Source: Thermoplasmata archaeon (GTDB lineage Archaea; Thermoplasmatota; Thermoplasmata; UBA10834). Taken from it: a DNA stretch of 64,000 bases. The notes beneath the pieces were generated by a model. It was given only the letters and a program-made list of their open reading frames with translations. It did not search any database and was not told the DNA's origin. This document shows, in pieces, positions 16,671 to 26,912 of this stretch; within the stretch, counting starts at the first letter, position 1; every line of letters begins with the position of its first letter. The position numbers were made by a program, and so were the translations under genes. Location of the stretch: assembly GCA_029864565.1 (NCBI GenBank), contig JAOTTD010000009.1:1-64000 (forward strand), in the 5' to 3' direction.

Positions 16671-17146
16671 GTGCGATCAGTGGGACTCGACGACTGGAAA
16701 GACCACAAGTTGCCCGAACTCTCCGGCGGTCAGCGGCAGAGGGGCACATTCGCTCGATTCCTCGTGAACCGATCCGAGATCGTGCACGGGGACGAACCCT
16801 ACTGGGAATCGGAACTTCGAGCACTCCAAGGTAACTTTCCCTGGTGTTGGACTGATCGTGGGCATTTGCCGTCATGGAATCATCGCCCTCAGAAACATCG
16901 CCGAGAGGAGGCATGAGATCGGAGTGACACAGGCGATAGGGCTCCTTCGCCGCTCTGCCGGAGATTACTATGGCGTGGTGCTTGGCCTGCTGCTGTCAAC
17001 GGGCCGTTCGACGAGGAGGGTTCTCGAAGGTCTCCGAGTTCGTCATACAGTGAGGAGAGGTGCTCGTCGTGCTGGCTATCGCATTCGCCGTCACGATGAT
17101 ATCAACCCTTCCGCCATAGAGAGGAGTGGCCAGACTGGCCCCAGCT
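16671..17146 (+). pseudogene. Remnant of a MacB/LolD-type ABC transporter
   Basis: Two decayed pieces lie in series. From 16671 the frame reads VGLDDWKDHKLPELSGGQRQ, the ABC signature of a LolD-like ATPase, and continues to a damaged Walker B (IVHGDEP without the usual T and D-loop). From 16846 another frame reads VGLIVG then IALRNIAERRHEIGVTQAIG, the C-terminal core of an FtsX-like permease. The Walker A half, the extracellular domain and the start are missing, and the pieces are out of frame. The 600-base gap between neighbouring genes contains no other gene. Confidence 0.7.
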
Positions 17147-17216
17147 GAGGCTTTAAGAAGGGTAGACTGATACCTTCAGGATGGTAGCTACAACACCCAT
17201 ATTATCGGGATGAGGC

Positions 17217-17936
17217 ATGAGCGAATCGATGGCTTCAGCAGCCGTGCTAAACGCACTCGATTCCCTGCGGAAAGGGCAGTTCGTACTGGTGTACGATGCC
17301 GATGGCAGGGAAGAAGAGACGGACATCGTGATAGCCTCCGAGCTTGTCACGTCGGATGCGATAAGGACCATGAGGAAGGATGGCGGCGGCCTAATATGCA
17401 CGACGGCAGACGCCACCATTCAGGATGCGCTGGGGCTGCCGTTTCTCGCTGAAGTCTTCAAGCAAATGGGTCAGAAGTACCCCGTGATGAACGAGCTCAT
17501 CCCGAACGATATCCCCTACGATGTGAAGTCCGCTTTTGGGATAACTATCAACCACCGGTCCACCTTCACCGGCATAACGGACAACGACAGGGCGATGACC
17601 ATAGGCAAATTCTCGAAACTCGCCCAGGAGGCCGTTTCCAAGGGAGATGGATGGGGTGTCAAAGAATTCGGGAAGGGGTTCAGAGCTCCAGGGCATGTCC
17701 ATCTTCTCAACACCTCGGGGAGGATTCTGGAGACTAGATTCGGACACACTGAGCTGTCAACGGCGCTTGTGATAATGGCAGGTCTCGTGCACTCTGCAAC
17801 GGTGTGCGAGATGATGGGCGACGATGGAAACGCTCTGCCCAAGGCGCAGGCCATCGAATACGCCAAGAGGAACGGGCTAGTGTTTCTCGAAGGCGCCGAC
17901 GTAATCTCGGCCTGGAAGGAATTCGAGAAGGGGTGA
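17217..17936 (+). CDS. ribB: 3,4-dihydroxy-2-butanone 4-phosphate synthase
   Basis: 239 residues of the archaeal RibB family. The acidic metal loop DADGREEETDIVIA, the substrate motif TITNHRSTFTGITDNDRA-like segment (about 110-130) and the APGHVHLL motif are present. It makes the four-carbon precursor of riboflavin from ribulose 5-phosphate. It is not fused to RibA, as usual in archaea. First gene of a four-gene operon (ribB-ribL-ribC-ribH). A TATA-like CTTTAAGAAG lies near 17151-17160. No FMN riboswitch is evident. Confidence 0.95.
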   Translation: MSESMASAAVLNALDSLRKGQFVLVYDADGREEETDIVIASELVTSDAIRTMRKDGGGLICTTADATIQDALGLPFLAEVFKQMGQKYPVMNELIPNDIPYDVKSAFGITINHRSTFTGITDNDRAMTIGKFSKLAQEAVSKGDGWGVKEFGKGFRAPGHVHLLNTSGRILETRFGHTELSTALVIMAGLVHSATVCEMMGDDGNALPKAQAIEYAKRNGLVFLEGADVISAWKEFEKG

Positions 17937-17940
17937 TGGA

Positions 17941-18857
<917 letters not shown>

Positions 18858-18883
18858 GAATTACACTAAGGAGGATGTGAAAC

Positions 18884-19297
18884 ATGGCTAGGAAGTACAG
18901 GATCGGCATCGTCTGCAGCGAGTACAACTACGACCTGACGAAGATGATGCTCGAGAGGGCCAAGGAACACGCGAAGTTCTTGGATGTGGAAGTGGCGAAA
19001 GTAATCACCGTTCCCGGTGTGTTCGACATACCGCTGGCGGTCAAGAGTCTCCTGAAGGACAAGGGAATCGACGCCGCTGTGACCATAGGAGCTGTGATCG
19101 AAGGCGAGACGGAGCACGACCAGGTCGTCATAGGCCAGGCAGCGCGGAAGATAACGGACCTGGCCGTCGAGTACGAGAAACCCGTCGGCCTTGGCATCAC
19201 AGGCCCAGGCATGAGCAGGCTCCAGGCGGAAGACCGGATAGAACGTGCCAAGGACGCCGTCGAGGCTGTCGTCAAGCAGCTGAAGGCGTTGAAGTGA
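18884..19297 (+). CDS. ribH: 6,7-dimethyl-8-ribityllumazine synthase
   Basis: 137 residues with the lumazine synthase motifs TVPGVFDIPLAVKSLL, GAVIEGETEHDQVV and GLGITGPG. It condenses the butanone phosphate with the pyrimidine precursor. It starts at ATG 18884 after GGAGGATGTG. It closes the rib operon. The early archaeal steps (ArfA, ArfB, ArfC) are not in the window. Confidence 0.95.
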   Translation: MARKYRIGIVCSEYNYDLTKMMLERAKEHAKFLDVEVAKVITVPGVFDIPLAVKSLLKDKGIDAAVTIGAVIEGETEHDQVVIGQAARKITDLAVEYEKPVGLGITGPGMSRLQAEDRIERAKDAVEAVVKQLKALK

Positions 19298-19343
19298 AGC
19301 GCGCCTAGAGCGGCATTGTTGGCTCACACCCGGTGCGAATCCC

Positions 19344-21260
19344 GTGGCTGCGGTAAGGTTAGGCAAGATCCACCTGCGCTGGTGCGACAGCTGCAACGTC
19401 CCCGTATTGGAGCAGCCCAGCTGCAGCAGATGCAGTGGCAAGACGCGGGAGGTCAAGGTAACCCCCCCTGGGGACGCAAGACCAGCATTCGAGCACGATG
19501 TTCGCACGCTCAGAGTTCTTATAGATAGGCAATACGGCGAGGGATGCGGGAACAAAGTCATCCCGGAGAGCCGTATCGTTCTGCTCAACAAGGCGCCTGA
19601 CCTTGACAGGATGGACGAGGTCATCGTCGGCGGACATGTCGTTGGGGCAATGAGATTCGACCTCGCTTCGGGGGAGAAATTTCTGCCTAGGCCGCGGGCG
19701 GCTATTGCGATGCAGCCCGTGCTCCGCAAAGGATGGGTCAGGGTCGATGACGGTGCTGTCAACGCAATCCGTGAACGCAAGGCGAGTGCTCTTGCTGTTG
19801 GAATAGTTGACTGCGCCCCTGGAATGCTCCCGGGCGACGATGTGATAGTCCTCAACGGAGAGGGCAGGACGGTCTCGGTGGGCGTGTCCAAGATGTCATC
19901 GAGTGAGATGCAGGAGAAGAGGCGTGGGACCGCCGTCAAGACAAGGTGGGTCGCTGACGGATCGGAGTGTGGCATTGACGAAAGTAGCAGGGCGTCCTGG
20001 GCTGATGCCAGAGAAGCCAACAGAGAGGTCATAGACAGACGTGTTTCCGAGGCGACGGTGTTCATCAAGAATCTGGTAGAGGATAGAGGGCTCCCAGTTG
20101 CTGTATCCTACAGCGGAGGCAAGGACAGCCTGGCCACGTTGCTCCTCGTTCTGGATAGCGGCGTGGTGCCAAAGATGCTATTCGTCGACACAGGTCTTGA
20201 GTTCGAGGAGACGAAACGCAACGTCTTCGATACCGCGCGGAGATACTCACTTGACCTCATTGTCGAGAGCGCAGGGGACGCTTTCTGGAAGAACGTGGGC
20301 CTGTTCGGACCTCCGGCGAAGGACTTCCGATGGTGCTGTAAGACCTGCAAGCTAGGGCCCGCGACCAGGCTCATACAGAAGAATTTTCCAGAGGGAGTCC
20401 TCTCTTTCATCGGGCAGAGGGCGTACGAATCCGAAAGCAGGGCTAGGAAGGGGAGAGTCTGGAAGAACCCATGGACACCGAACCAGCTGGGCGCCTCCCC
20501 GATTCAGAAATGGACAGCGCTCCATGTATGGTTGTACCTGTTCGACCGCGATGCGTCTCACAACATCCTCTACGAGCAAGGGTTCGAACGCATAGGATGT
20601 TTCCTTTGCCCTTCGACAGACATGGCTGAGCTCAAGCTCGCGAAGAGAGTTGAAGAAGGCTACAGCAAGTGGGAGCAGACGCTGCGGTCATACTCGGAAG
20701 CGAAGGGCATGCCTGATGAGTGGCTTCGCTACAGCCTCTGGAGATGGAGGAGGATACCGAAATCCGTTCTCGAATCGATCGGGGTCGAACGCGTCGAAGG
20801 TTCGGAGCGGGATATTCAGAACGATGTCGATGCACCCATAGAGTTTCACGGAACCGAAGCTTACAGTCCTTGCGTCGAGGGAATCAGCATGGAGGGTGTG
20901 TTCACTCAGTCGCTCGATATGAAGAGGGTGGGAAACCTGCTCAATGCGATCGGCGATGTCACCATATCCCCCGACGGAAGGATAGCCGAAGTCGAGAAGA
21001 TCACTGTGTTCTCCGAGGGGCCAGTCATGATCAAGGCAAGGAACGAGCAGGAGCTGAAGGCAAAGGCGGCGATGCTGAAGGAGACGATCCTGAGAGCGAT
21101 GGAATGCGCAGGGTGCGGCATATGCGTTGCCCGTTGTCCCAAAGACGCACTCGCACTCGACGGGCGTGTGAGCATCGTCGAGAAGCTATGCGATCATTGC
21201 GGGTCCTGCTTCGGGCCTTGCCCAGTTGTCCAATTCAGGGAGGACCAGCTCGACATCTGA
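19344..21260 (+). CDS. PAPS-reductase-like PP-loop protein fused to PUA and ferredoxin domains
   Basis: 638 residues in four parts. The first is an N-terminal Cys4 zinc ribbon (CDSC ... CSRC, about 14-30). The second is a PUA-like domain (about 120-190, GIVDCAPGMLPGDDVIVL). The third is a PP-loop domain (AVSYSGGKDSLATLL, then WCCKTCKLGP and GCFLCPS cysteine sites). The last is a 2x[4Fe-4S] ferredoxin (CAGCGICVARC, CDHCGSCFGPC). The family is known in methanogens and relatives but its substrate is not established. A PUA domain suggests RNA binding and hence tRNA or rRNA thiolation. GTG 19344 is the only reasonable start. It lies 46 bases after ribH and overlaps the convergent gene by 26 bases. 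Confidence 0.82.
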   Translation: MAAVRLGKIHLRWCDSCNVPVLEQPSCSRCSGKTREVKVTPPGDARPAFEHDVRTLRVLIDRQYGEGCGNKVIPESRIVLLNKAPDLDRMDEVIVGGHVVGAMRFDLASGEKFLPRPRAAIAMQPVLRKGWVRVDDGAVNAIRERKASALAVGIVDCAPGMLPGDDVIVLNGEGRTVSVGVSKMSSSEMQEKRRGTAVKTRWVADGSECGIDESSRASWADAREANREVIDRRVSEATVFIKNLVEDRGLPVAVSYSGGKDSLATLLLVLDSGVVPKMLFVDTGLEFEETKRNVFDTARRYSLDLIVESAGDAFWKNVGLFGPPAKDFRWCCKTCKLGPATRLIQKNFPEGVLSFIGQRAYESESRARKGRVWKNPWTPNQLGASPIQKWTALHVWLYLFDRDASHNILYEQGFERIGCFLCPSTDMAELKLAKRVEEGYSKWEQTLRSYSEAKGMPDEWLRYSLWRWRRIPKSVLESIGVERVEGSERDIQNDVDAPIEFHGTEAYSPCVEGISMEGVFTQSLDMKRVGNLLNAIGDVTISPDGRIAEVEKITVFSEGPVMIKARNEQELKAKAAMLKETILRAMECAGCGICVARCPKDALALDGRVSIVEKLCDHCGSCFGPCPVVQFREDQLDI

Positions 21261-22110
21261 TGAGGGCGTCGATTGCAGCTGCGACATCTGTGGCTCTCGC
21301 CCCCCATGGCACTATCGCGACATCTCCCTGCAGGTCGTAGCCTTCCTTGATCTTGCAGCATTTCGTGAGGACAGGGCCATCGACACGCCTCTGTTTGATG
21401 AGGTCGACAGGGCACATATTGACCAGGCGCGGTTCTGCTCCGTACAACGCCTTGAATATCCTTGCTGAGAGGCTACAGCCCACAAGCGACGCGCGGTGGA
21501 CCTGTTCAGGGGTCAGTGGCGGAGTACCATCCAAATACCCCAGCAGGTTATCGTGCTCCAGGCCGGACGCCTTGCATGGGAAGAGCACAGGTCCAGAGCC
21601 AGAGGTTCCCGATAGTTCATTGATATCCAGTTCCACCACTTCGAATTTCACGAAGGTGTCCTGCAACTGCGAGTCCAGCACGTCATCGACGAGTCCAACG
21701 AGTTTCGAGGGTGAGGGTGGGACCACGTCCACCACCGTCAATTCGAACGGTTGTTGATCCACGAAGAACGAGACATGTTCAGACCTTCCACGGACGACCA
21801 CGCACCTCGTGCCTTTCGATTCCCTCAACCGCCCCATCTTCGAAGCCGATAGCACATCGAGGTCTGTATCGTCCACGAACGAAGTCTCATCCGGGAGCGA
21901 CACGATGCTAACGGAGACGATTGGCTGGAGCACACCGTTGAGTTCTTCCTTCTCAATCTGGGCAACTGCCCATTCACGGCCGTTGGTCATAACGAAGTAC
22001 TTGGTGCGTATGTATGCTCGCTTGCCGGAAAGGAATGTCTTTATGCTCTCCTCGGTGAGGGCGAAATCGACATGCCTAACGCTCACTTCCTTGCAGTGGC
22101 CTGGGAACAT
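21235..22110 (-). CDS. Conserved archaeal protein of unknown function
   Basis: 291 residues without membrane segments. I cannot name a family. The middle has VLFPCKASGLEHDNLLGYL and the C-terminal third VHRASLVGCSLSARIFKALY and VAIVPWGARATDVAAAID. These conserved-looking, cysteine-containing segments suggest an enzyme or binding protein. Its 3' end overlaps the PP-loop/ferredoxin gene by 26 bases on the opposite strand. Start ATG 22110. No operon partner. Confidence 0.6.
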   Translation of the reverse strand: MFPGHCKEVSVRHVDFALTEESIKTFLSGKRAYIRTKYFVMTNGREWAVAQIEKEELNGVLQPIVSVSIVSLPDETSFVDDTDLDVLSASKMGRLRESKGTRCVVVRGRSEHVSFFVDQQPFELTVVDVVPPSPSKLVGLVDDVLDSQLQDTFVKFEVVELDINELSGTSGSGPVLFPCKASGLEHDNLLGYLDGTPPLTPEQVHRASLVGCSLSARIFKALYGAEPRLVNMCPVDLIKQRRVDGPVLTKCCKIKEGYDLQGDVAIVPWGARATDVAAAIDALIRCRAGPP

Positions 22111-22219
22111 CTCGAATGGCTATCGAGAACAGGGTAGATAGAACCAGCGATGGGGACTGAAAGCAAAGAAAGAGGCCGTTGAGCCCGGATTCCACAAGTG
22201 GGAGAACGGGCCATACTGA

Positions 22220-22489
22220 GAGACCGAGGCGAGCTACGGCCTCGATTCTGAATGCTGGCGCAGAGGCATCATGAGAGAAGCCATTGAGGCGATCATTTCC
22301 CAGGGCTTCGACAAGATGGCCCTCAACAGGATGACCTTACTGTTCATTTCGTACAACGAACGGTCGCTTCGGCTCGCCCGCCGACTCTACTTCGTCGAAG
22401 AGGGAGTCATGAGTGAGAGCGCGTTATTCGAAGACGAGATCATCCGCGACGTGATGTCCTCGCTTCATAGGGGCGATTGGCGAGGATGA
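22220..22489 (+). pseudogene. 3' fragment of a RimJ/RimL-type GNAT acetyltransferase
   Basis: From 22220 (just after an in-frame TGA) the frame reads SYGLDSECWRRGIMREAIEA, then FDKMALNRMTL, NERSLRLARRL and FVEEGVMSES. These are the acetyl-CoA-binding and C-terminal segments of the RimJ/L family. The N-terminal half is missing, and nothing recognisable precedes it. It would encode 72 residues from ATG 22271. The 500-base gap between the DUF-type gene and carA holds only this relic and the carA promoter. Confidence 0.65.
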
Positions 22490-22577
22490 TAGCCGCCGCG
22501 CTGACACGCTTCTGAGAGGATCCATCTGTCCAAATTCATGATATGATCTGCTGTTTGAGTCGTATATCTCACAACAA

Positions 22578-22586
22578 GATTCTTAA
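22578..22586 (+). promoter_or_regulatory. TATA-like box of carAB
   Basis: GATTCTTAA about 37 nt before ATG 22619, leaving a leader of about 4-10 nt; GTG 22613 is a possible earlier start. Confidence 0.35.
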
Positions 22587-22618
22587 CCTACACCTGGGAT
22601 ATCCCGAAGGTCGTGCGA

Positions 22619-23689
22619 ATGAAGGGCTATCTGGTCCTAGAGGATGGGACGATTTTTGAAGGGAAGCCCTTCGGCGTTCTCAAGGAAGCCTTCGGCGAAG
22701 TCGTCTTCTCGACCGGGATGACCGGCTATCAGGAATCCCTGACGGACCCTTCGTACGCAGGTCAGATCCTGACTTGCTCATATCCGATGATCGGCAATTA
22801 TGGAATCAACCTTCAGGACAATCAGTCCTCGAAGGTCCAGGTCTGGGGCTACGTCGTGAACGAGTTGTGCGAAGTGCCCAGCCATCGTCTGAGCATTACG
22901 AGTTTGGATGGATTCCTCAGACAGCACAACATCCCGGGATTGTCGGGTATCGACACCAGAGCGTTGATTAGGAAACTCAGGACGAAGGGCACGATGAAGG
23001 GTGCGATAACAACGAGCGAGCCTGCTGATGTGCTGGAAACGGTTCGCAAGATGGACAACCCGGACAAGGAGAACCTCGTGGCCAGGGTTAGCACGAAATC
23101 CATTCGGTCCTTCGAGTCTGGCAAGAGAAGGAGCGTCGTGGTTATCGACTGCGGAGTCAAGGACAACATAATCAAAGAACTGCAGGCGCGGTTCGACGTC
23201 CATCAGGTTCCCTACGATTACCCAGTGGAAGACATCCGGGCGCTTGACCCCGACGGAATATTCATCACTAACGGTCCTGGAAACCCCGCGCACGAAGACC
23301 TCAGGTCGACGGTCGTGGCCACATTGAAAGCGCTCAAGGACGAGATGCCCATGATGGGAATATGCCTCGGCAACCAATTGCTGGCGCTCACACTAGGCGC
23401 GAGGACCTACAAGCTCAAATTCGGCCATAGAGGGGTCAACCAACCTGTTGGATTCGGCAGGCGTGTGTTCGTCACTTCGCAGAATCACGGGTTCGCTGTG
23501 GACGGCCCAACCGCTGCGGATGTCGGAATGGATGTCACATTCAAGAACCTCAACGACGGCACGGTGGAGGGTATGAGGCACTCTGGGTTGCCGATATTCT
23601 CGGTCCAGTTCCACCCAGAAGCGAAACCGGGTCCTCAAGACACTACGTTCCTGTTTGACGAGTTTGCTAGGGTGTTGGAGGAATCCTGA
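22619..23689 (+). CDS. carA: Carbamoyl-phosphate synthase small (glutaminase) subunit
   Basis: About 356 residues. The N-terminal CPSase domain (GYLVLEDGTIFEGKPFG, TGMTGYQESLTDPSYAGQ) is followed by a class I glutaminase with the nucleophile in MMGICLGNQLLAL and the His/Glu dyad in FHPEAKPGPQD. It supplies ammonia to CarB for pyrimidine and arginine synthesis. The stop overlaps the carB ATG (TGATG). ATG 22619 is used; GTG 22613 would add two residues. Confidence 0.97.
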   Translation: MKGYLVLEDGTIFEGKPFGVLKEAFGEVVFSTGMTGYQESLTDPSYAGQILTCSYPMIGNYGINLQDNQSSKVQVWGYVVNELCEVPSHRLSITSLDGFLRQHNIPGLSGIDTRALIRKLRTKGTMKGAITTSEPADVLETVRKMDNPDKENLVARVSTKSIRSFESGKRRSVVVIDCGVKDNIIKELQARFDVHQVPYDYPVEDIRALDPDGIFITNGPGNPAHEDLRSTVVATLKALKDEMPMMGICLGNQLLALTLGARTYKLKFGHRGVNQPVGFGRRVFVTSQNHGFAVDGPTAADVGMDVTFKNLNDGTVEGMRHSGLPIFSVQFHPEAKPGPQDTTFLFDEFARVLEES

Positions 23690-26600
23690 TGCCAATGAGA
23701 GGCGACCTGAACAGAATAATGGTTGTCGGTTCGGGCCCGATTGTGATTGGCCAGGCAGCAGAGTTCGACTTCTCCGGCTCGCAGGCGTGCAAATCACTGC
23801 GGGAGGAGGGGTACACCACCATACTGGTCAACTCAAATCCGGCGACAATCCAGACCGACACGGAGACCGCGGACCACGTATACATCGAACCGCTCGACGC
23901 AGCCACGCTGGAGAAAGTCCTTGAAAAGGAGAGGATTCAGGGCATACTGGCCGGCATGGGAGGGCAGACCGCGCTGAACCTGTGCTCCGAACTCGCGGAG
24001 AAGGGCATTCTCGACAGACTGGGCGTCCAGCTCCTAGGCACGAAGACGAGGGCGATTGCGCTTTCGGAGGACAGGGAGCTGTTCAGGAAGACAATGCTAG
24101 ACCTCGGGGAGCCGATACCGAAGAGCAGGACCGTGAACTCCATAGAGCAGGCGAAGCAGGCAGTGGAGGTTATGGGCAGATACCCCGTGCTCGTCCGCCC
24201 CGCGTACACCCTCGGTGGCACAGGGGGCGGCATCGCACACGACGAGGAGGAGTTGACGCACATAGTTGGCAGAGGCTTGATCTACTCCAGGATCAAGCAG
24301 GTTCTGATAGAGGAGAGCGTCATAGGTTGGAAGGAGTACGAGTACGAGGTCATGAGGGACGCGAACGACAACACCATCATCGTGTGCAACATGGAGAACC
24401 TCGACCCGATGGGAATCCACACAGGAGAGAGCATCGTGGTCGCGCCCGCTCAAACCCTCAGCGACTCGGACCATCAGATGTTGCGTACAGCAGCTCTGAA
24501 GATCATAAGAGCACTTGAAATCGAGGGCGGCGCGAACATCCAGTTCGCCATGAATCACTCGACAGGGGAATACAGAATAATCGAGGTGAACCCGAGAGTG
24601 TCCCGCAGCTCAGCCCTGGCCTCAAAGGCGACGGGGTACCCGATAGCCAGGGTTGCGGCGAAGATAGCCGTGGGGATGACTCTGGACGAAATACCTAACG
24701 CGATAACGAAGAAGACTTGCTCCGCCTTCGAACCGTCCATCGATTACATAGTCGTGAAGATACCAAGGTGGCCCTTCGACAAGTTCAGGACCGTCGACCG
24801 GCGGCTAGGGACTCAGATGAAAAGCACGGGAGAAGTGATGGCGATCGGCCGCAACTTCGAGGAGGCGCTCCTGAAAGCTGTGAGATCCCTTGAGATAGAC
24901 AAGATGGGGCTTGAGGGCGACACGTGGAGCGACGCCGAACTCGAACGGCTTTTGGCCGAGGCCACGGACTCGCGGCTATTCGAAATCGCCGAGGCCTTGA
25001 GACGCGGTATGCCGACGAGCAGGGTGTGCGAGCTGACAGGCTGGGACACGTTCTTCGTGACCAAGATTCAGCGGCTGATAGAACTCGAGGCCGAGCTAGC
25101 GAATGGGCATCCGCCTGGGCTGCTGGCGACTGTCAAGAAGCTGGGCTTCGGGGACGAGTACATCTCCCGTCTCTCCAAGACCGATGCGCATTCGGTTAGG
25201 AGGGCAAGGAAGTCCGCAAAGGTAGAGCCCACGTACAAGATGGTCGATACGTGCGCAGCTGAGTTCGAGGCTGAGACACCGTACTTCTACTCGACATATG
25301 AGCAGGAATGCGAGGCACGGCCTTCTGATAACACGAAGATCATTGTGGTTGGCTCTGGCCCCATTCGCATAGGCCAGGGGATAGAATTCGATTACTGCTG
25401 CGTACACGCATCGCTCGCCCTGAAGGAGGAGGGAATCGACGCTGTGATAGTAAACAACAACCCCGAGACGGTCTCAACTGATTTCGATGTCTCGACCCGA
25501 CTGTATTTCGAGCCGATCACTGCGGAGGACGTATTGAACATCATAGAGCGGGAGGATGCCGACGGCGTCATGCTTCAGTTCGGTGGGCAAACGGCGATCA
25601 ACCTGGCAATGCCCATTCAGGAAGCCCTAAGAGGCAGCAAGACGAAGATACTCGGAACATCACCAGACTCGATTGACCTCGCGGAGGACAGGAAGAGGTT
25701 CTCGAGCCTCATGGACAGGCTGGGCATTGCGCAGCCGAAATCGGGAACCGGGCTCTCGTTCGACGAAGTAAGGAGCCTGGCTAGTGAGATCGGGTATCCT
25801 GTGCTCATCAGGCCGAGCTACGTCCTGGGAGGGCGCGCGATGGAGATTGTCTACAACGACTCCGAGCTGGAGATGTACATGAAATCCGCCGCGAAGGTAT
25901 CGAGGAACCATCCGATCCTGGTCGACAAGTACCTCACCCACGCCATCGAGATAGACGTCGATGCGATCTGCGACGGCAGGGAGGTCTACATCGGCGGGAT
26001 ACTCGAACACATAGAGGAGGCGGGCGTCCATTCTGGCGACGCGACTATGGTCCTTCCGCCGCAGACTATCTCTGACGCGGCATTGGACGATATAAGGGCA
26101 ATAACCAAGAAGGTGGCGTTGGCGCTGAACACAAAAGGACTGATGAATCTTCAGCTCGCCTACAAGGATGGAACGGTGTACATGCTCGAGGCAAATCCCA
26201 GGGCAAGCAGGACGGTCCCTGTGATATCCAAGGCCACGGGGATCCCGCTTGCCAAGATAGCGACGAAGGTCATGCTGGGCAGAACGCTCGAGGAGCTTGG
26301 CCTCCAGGGGGAGGCTATACTTGACCATGTTGCGGTGAAGGCATCGGTGTTCCCGTTCCTCAAACTCCCAGGGGTAGACAGCATTCTGGGACCGGAGATG
26401 AAATCCACGGGCGAGGTCATGGGAATCGACCGTTCGTACCCGGCCGCCGTATGGAAGGCGCTGGTTGCATCTGGTCAGAAGCTCCCTAGCAGCGGCAACG
26501 TCTACATTAGCGTAAGCGACGAGGACAAGGAGACAGCGGTTTCGGAGATTGCGTTCCGACTTCAGAAGCTCGGCTTCGGCATATATGCCACCAAAGGGAC

Positions 26601-26901
26601 AGCGACGCATCTACGCTCAAAGGGCATGGCTGTCACTACGGTCTATCGGATATCCGAGAACACATCGCCAGACGCACTCTCTCTGATGCGGGGAGGAAAG
26701 GTGCAGATGATAGTAAATACGCCGACGGAATCGTCGGGCGCTAGGAGAGATGGCTACATGATGCGGAGGCTCGCAGTGGAGCTCGAGATACCGATGTTCA
26801 CAACGACCAAGGGAGCGAGCGCTGCGGTCATGGGGATGGAGCACGCAATGACAAAGGCGATCCAGGTGAACGACCTCGCGTCCTTCCATCGCAGCAATTG
26901 A
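23689..26901 (+). CDS. carB: Carbamoyl-phosphate synthase large subunit
   Basis: 1070 residues, full length and unsplit. It has two homologous ATP-grasp halves: VGSGPIVIGQAAEFDFSG at the start of the first and VVGSGPIRIGQGIEFDYCC near residue 550. An MGS-like allosteric domain lies at the C-terminus. Catalytic motifs EVNPRVSRSSALASKATGYP and EANPRASRTVPVISKATGIP are intact. It makes carbamoyl phosphate from bicarbonate, ammonia and 2 ATP. Some archaea have carB split in two; here it is one gene. Confidence 0.98.
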   Translation: MPMRGDLNRIMVVGSGPIVIGQAAEFDFSGSQACKSLREEGYTTILVNSNPATIQTDTETADHVYIEPLDAATLEKVLEKERIQGILAGMGGQTALNLCSELAEKGILDRLGVQLLGTKTRAIALSEDRELFRKTMLDLGEPIPKSRTVNSIEQAKQAVEVMGRYPVLVRPAYTLGGTGGGIAHDEEELTHIVGRGLIYSRIKQVLIEESVIGWKEYEYEVMRDANDNTIIVCNMENLDPMGIHTGESIVVAPAQTLSDSDHQMLRTAALKIIRALEIEGGANIQFAMNHSTGEYRIIEVNPRVSRSSALASKATGYPIARVAAKIAVGMTLDEIPNAITKKTCSAFEPSIDYIVVKIPRWPFDKFRTVDRRLGTQMKSTGEVMAIGRNFEEALLKAVRSLEIDKMGLEGDTWSDAELERLLAEATDSRLFEIAEALRRGMPTSRVCELTGWDTFFVTKIQRLIELEAELANGHPPGLLATVKKLGFGDEYISRLSKTDAHSVRRARKSAKVEPTYKMVDTCAAEFEAETPYFYSTYEQECEARPSDNTKIIVVGSGPIRIGQGIEFDYCCVHASLALKEEGIDAVIVNNNPETVSTDFDVSTRLYFEPITAEDVLNIIEREDADGVMLQFGGQTAINLAMPIQEALRGSKTKILGTSPDSIDLAEDRKRFSSLMDRLGIAQPKSGTGLSFDEVRSLASEIGYPVLIRPSYVLGGRAMEIVYNDSELEMYMKSAAKVSRNHPILVDKYLTHAIEIDVDAICDGREVYIGGILEHIEEAGVHSGDATMVLPPQTISDAALDDIRAITKKVALALNTKGLMNLQLAYKDGTVYMLEANPRASRTVPVISKATGIPLAKIATKVMLGRTLEELGLQGEAILDHVAVKASVFPFLKLPGVDSILGPEMKSTGEVMGIDRSYPAAVWKALVASGQKLPSSGNVYISVSDEDKETAVSEIAFRLQKLGFGIYATKGTATHLRSKGMAVTTVYRISENTSPDALSLMRGGKVQMIVNTPTESSGARRDGYMMRRLAVELEIPMFTTTKGASAAVMGMEHAMTKAIQVNDLASFHRSN

Positions 26902-26912
26902 AGATTCCGAGT

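Noticed and set aside
17100-17216. Possible FMN riboswitch before the rib operon
   Set aside because: None of the conserved RFN elements is visible; only a TATA-like box is present.
19330-19370. GGTGCGAATCC resembling a tRNA T-arm or part of a cobalamin riboswitch
   Set aside because: The flanking bases cannot form the T-stem (CCCG against CCCG), no acceptor or anticodon arm is present, and the remaining B12-box elements are missing.
18866-20068. Long minus-strand open frame of 400 codons opposite ribH and the PP-loop gene
   Set aside because: It lies antisense to well-recognised genes, has no family resemblance and is low-complexity in serine and leucine, as expected for a shadow frame in GC-rich DNA.
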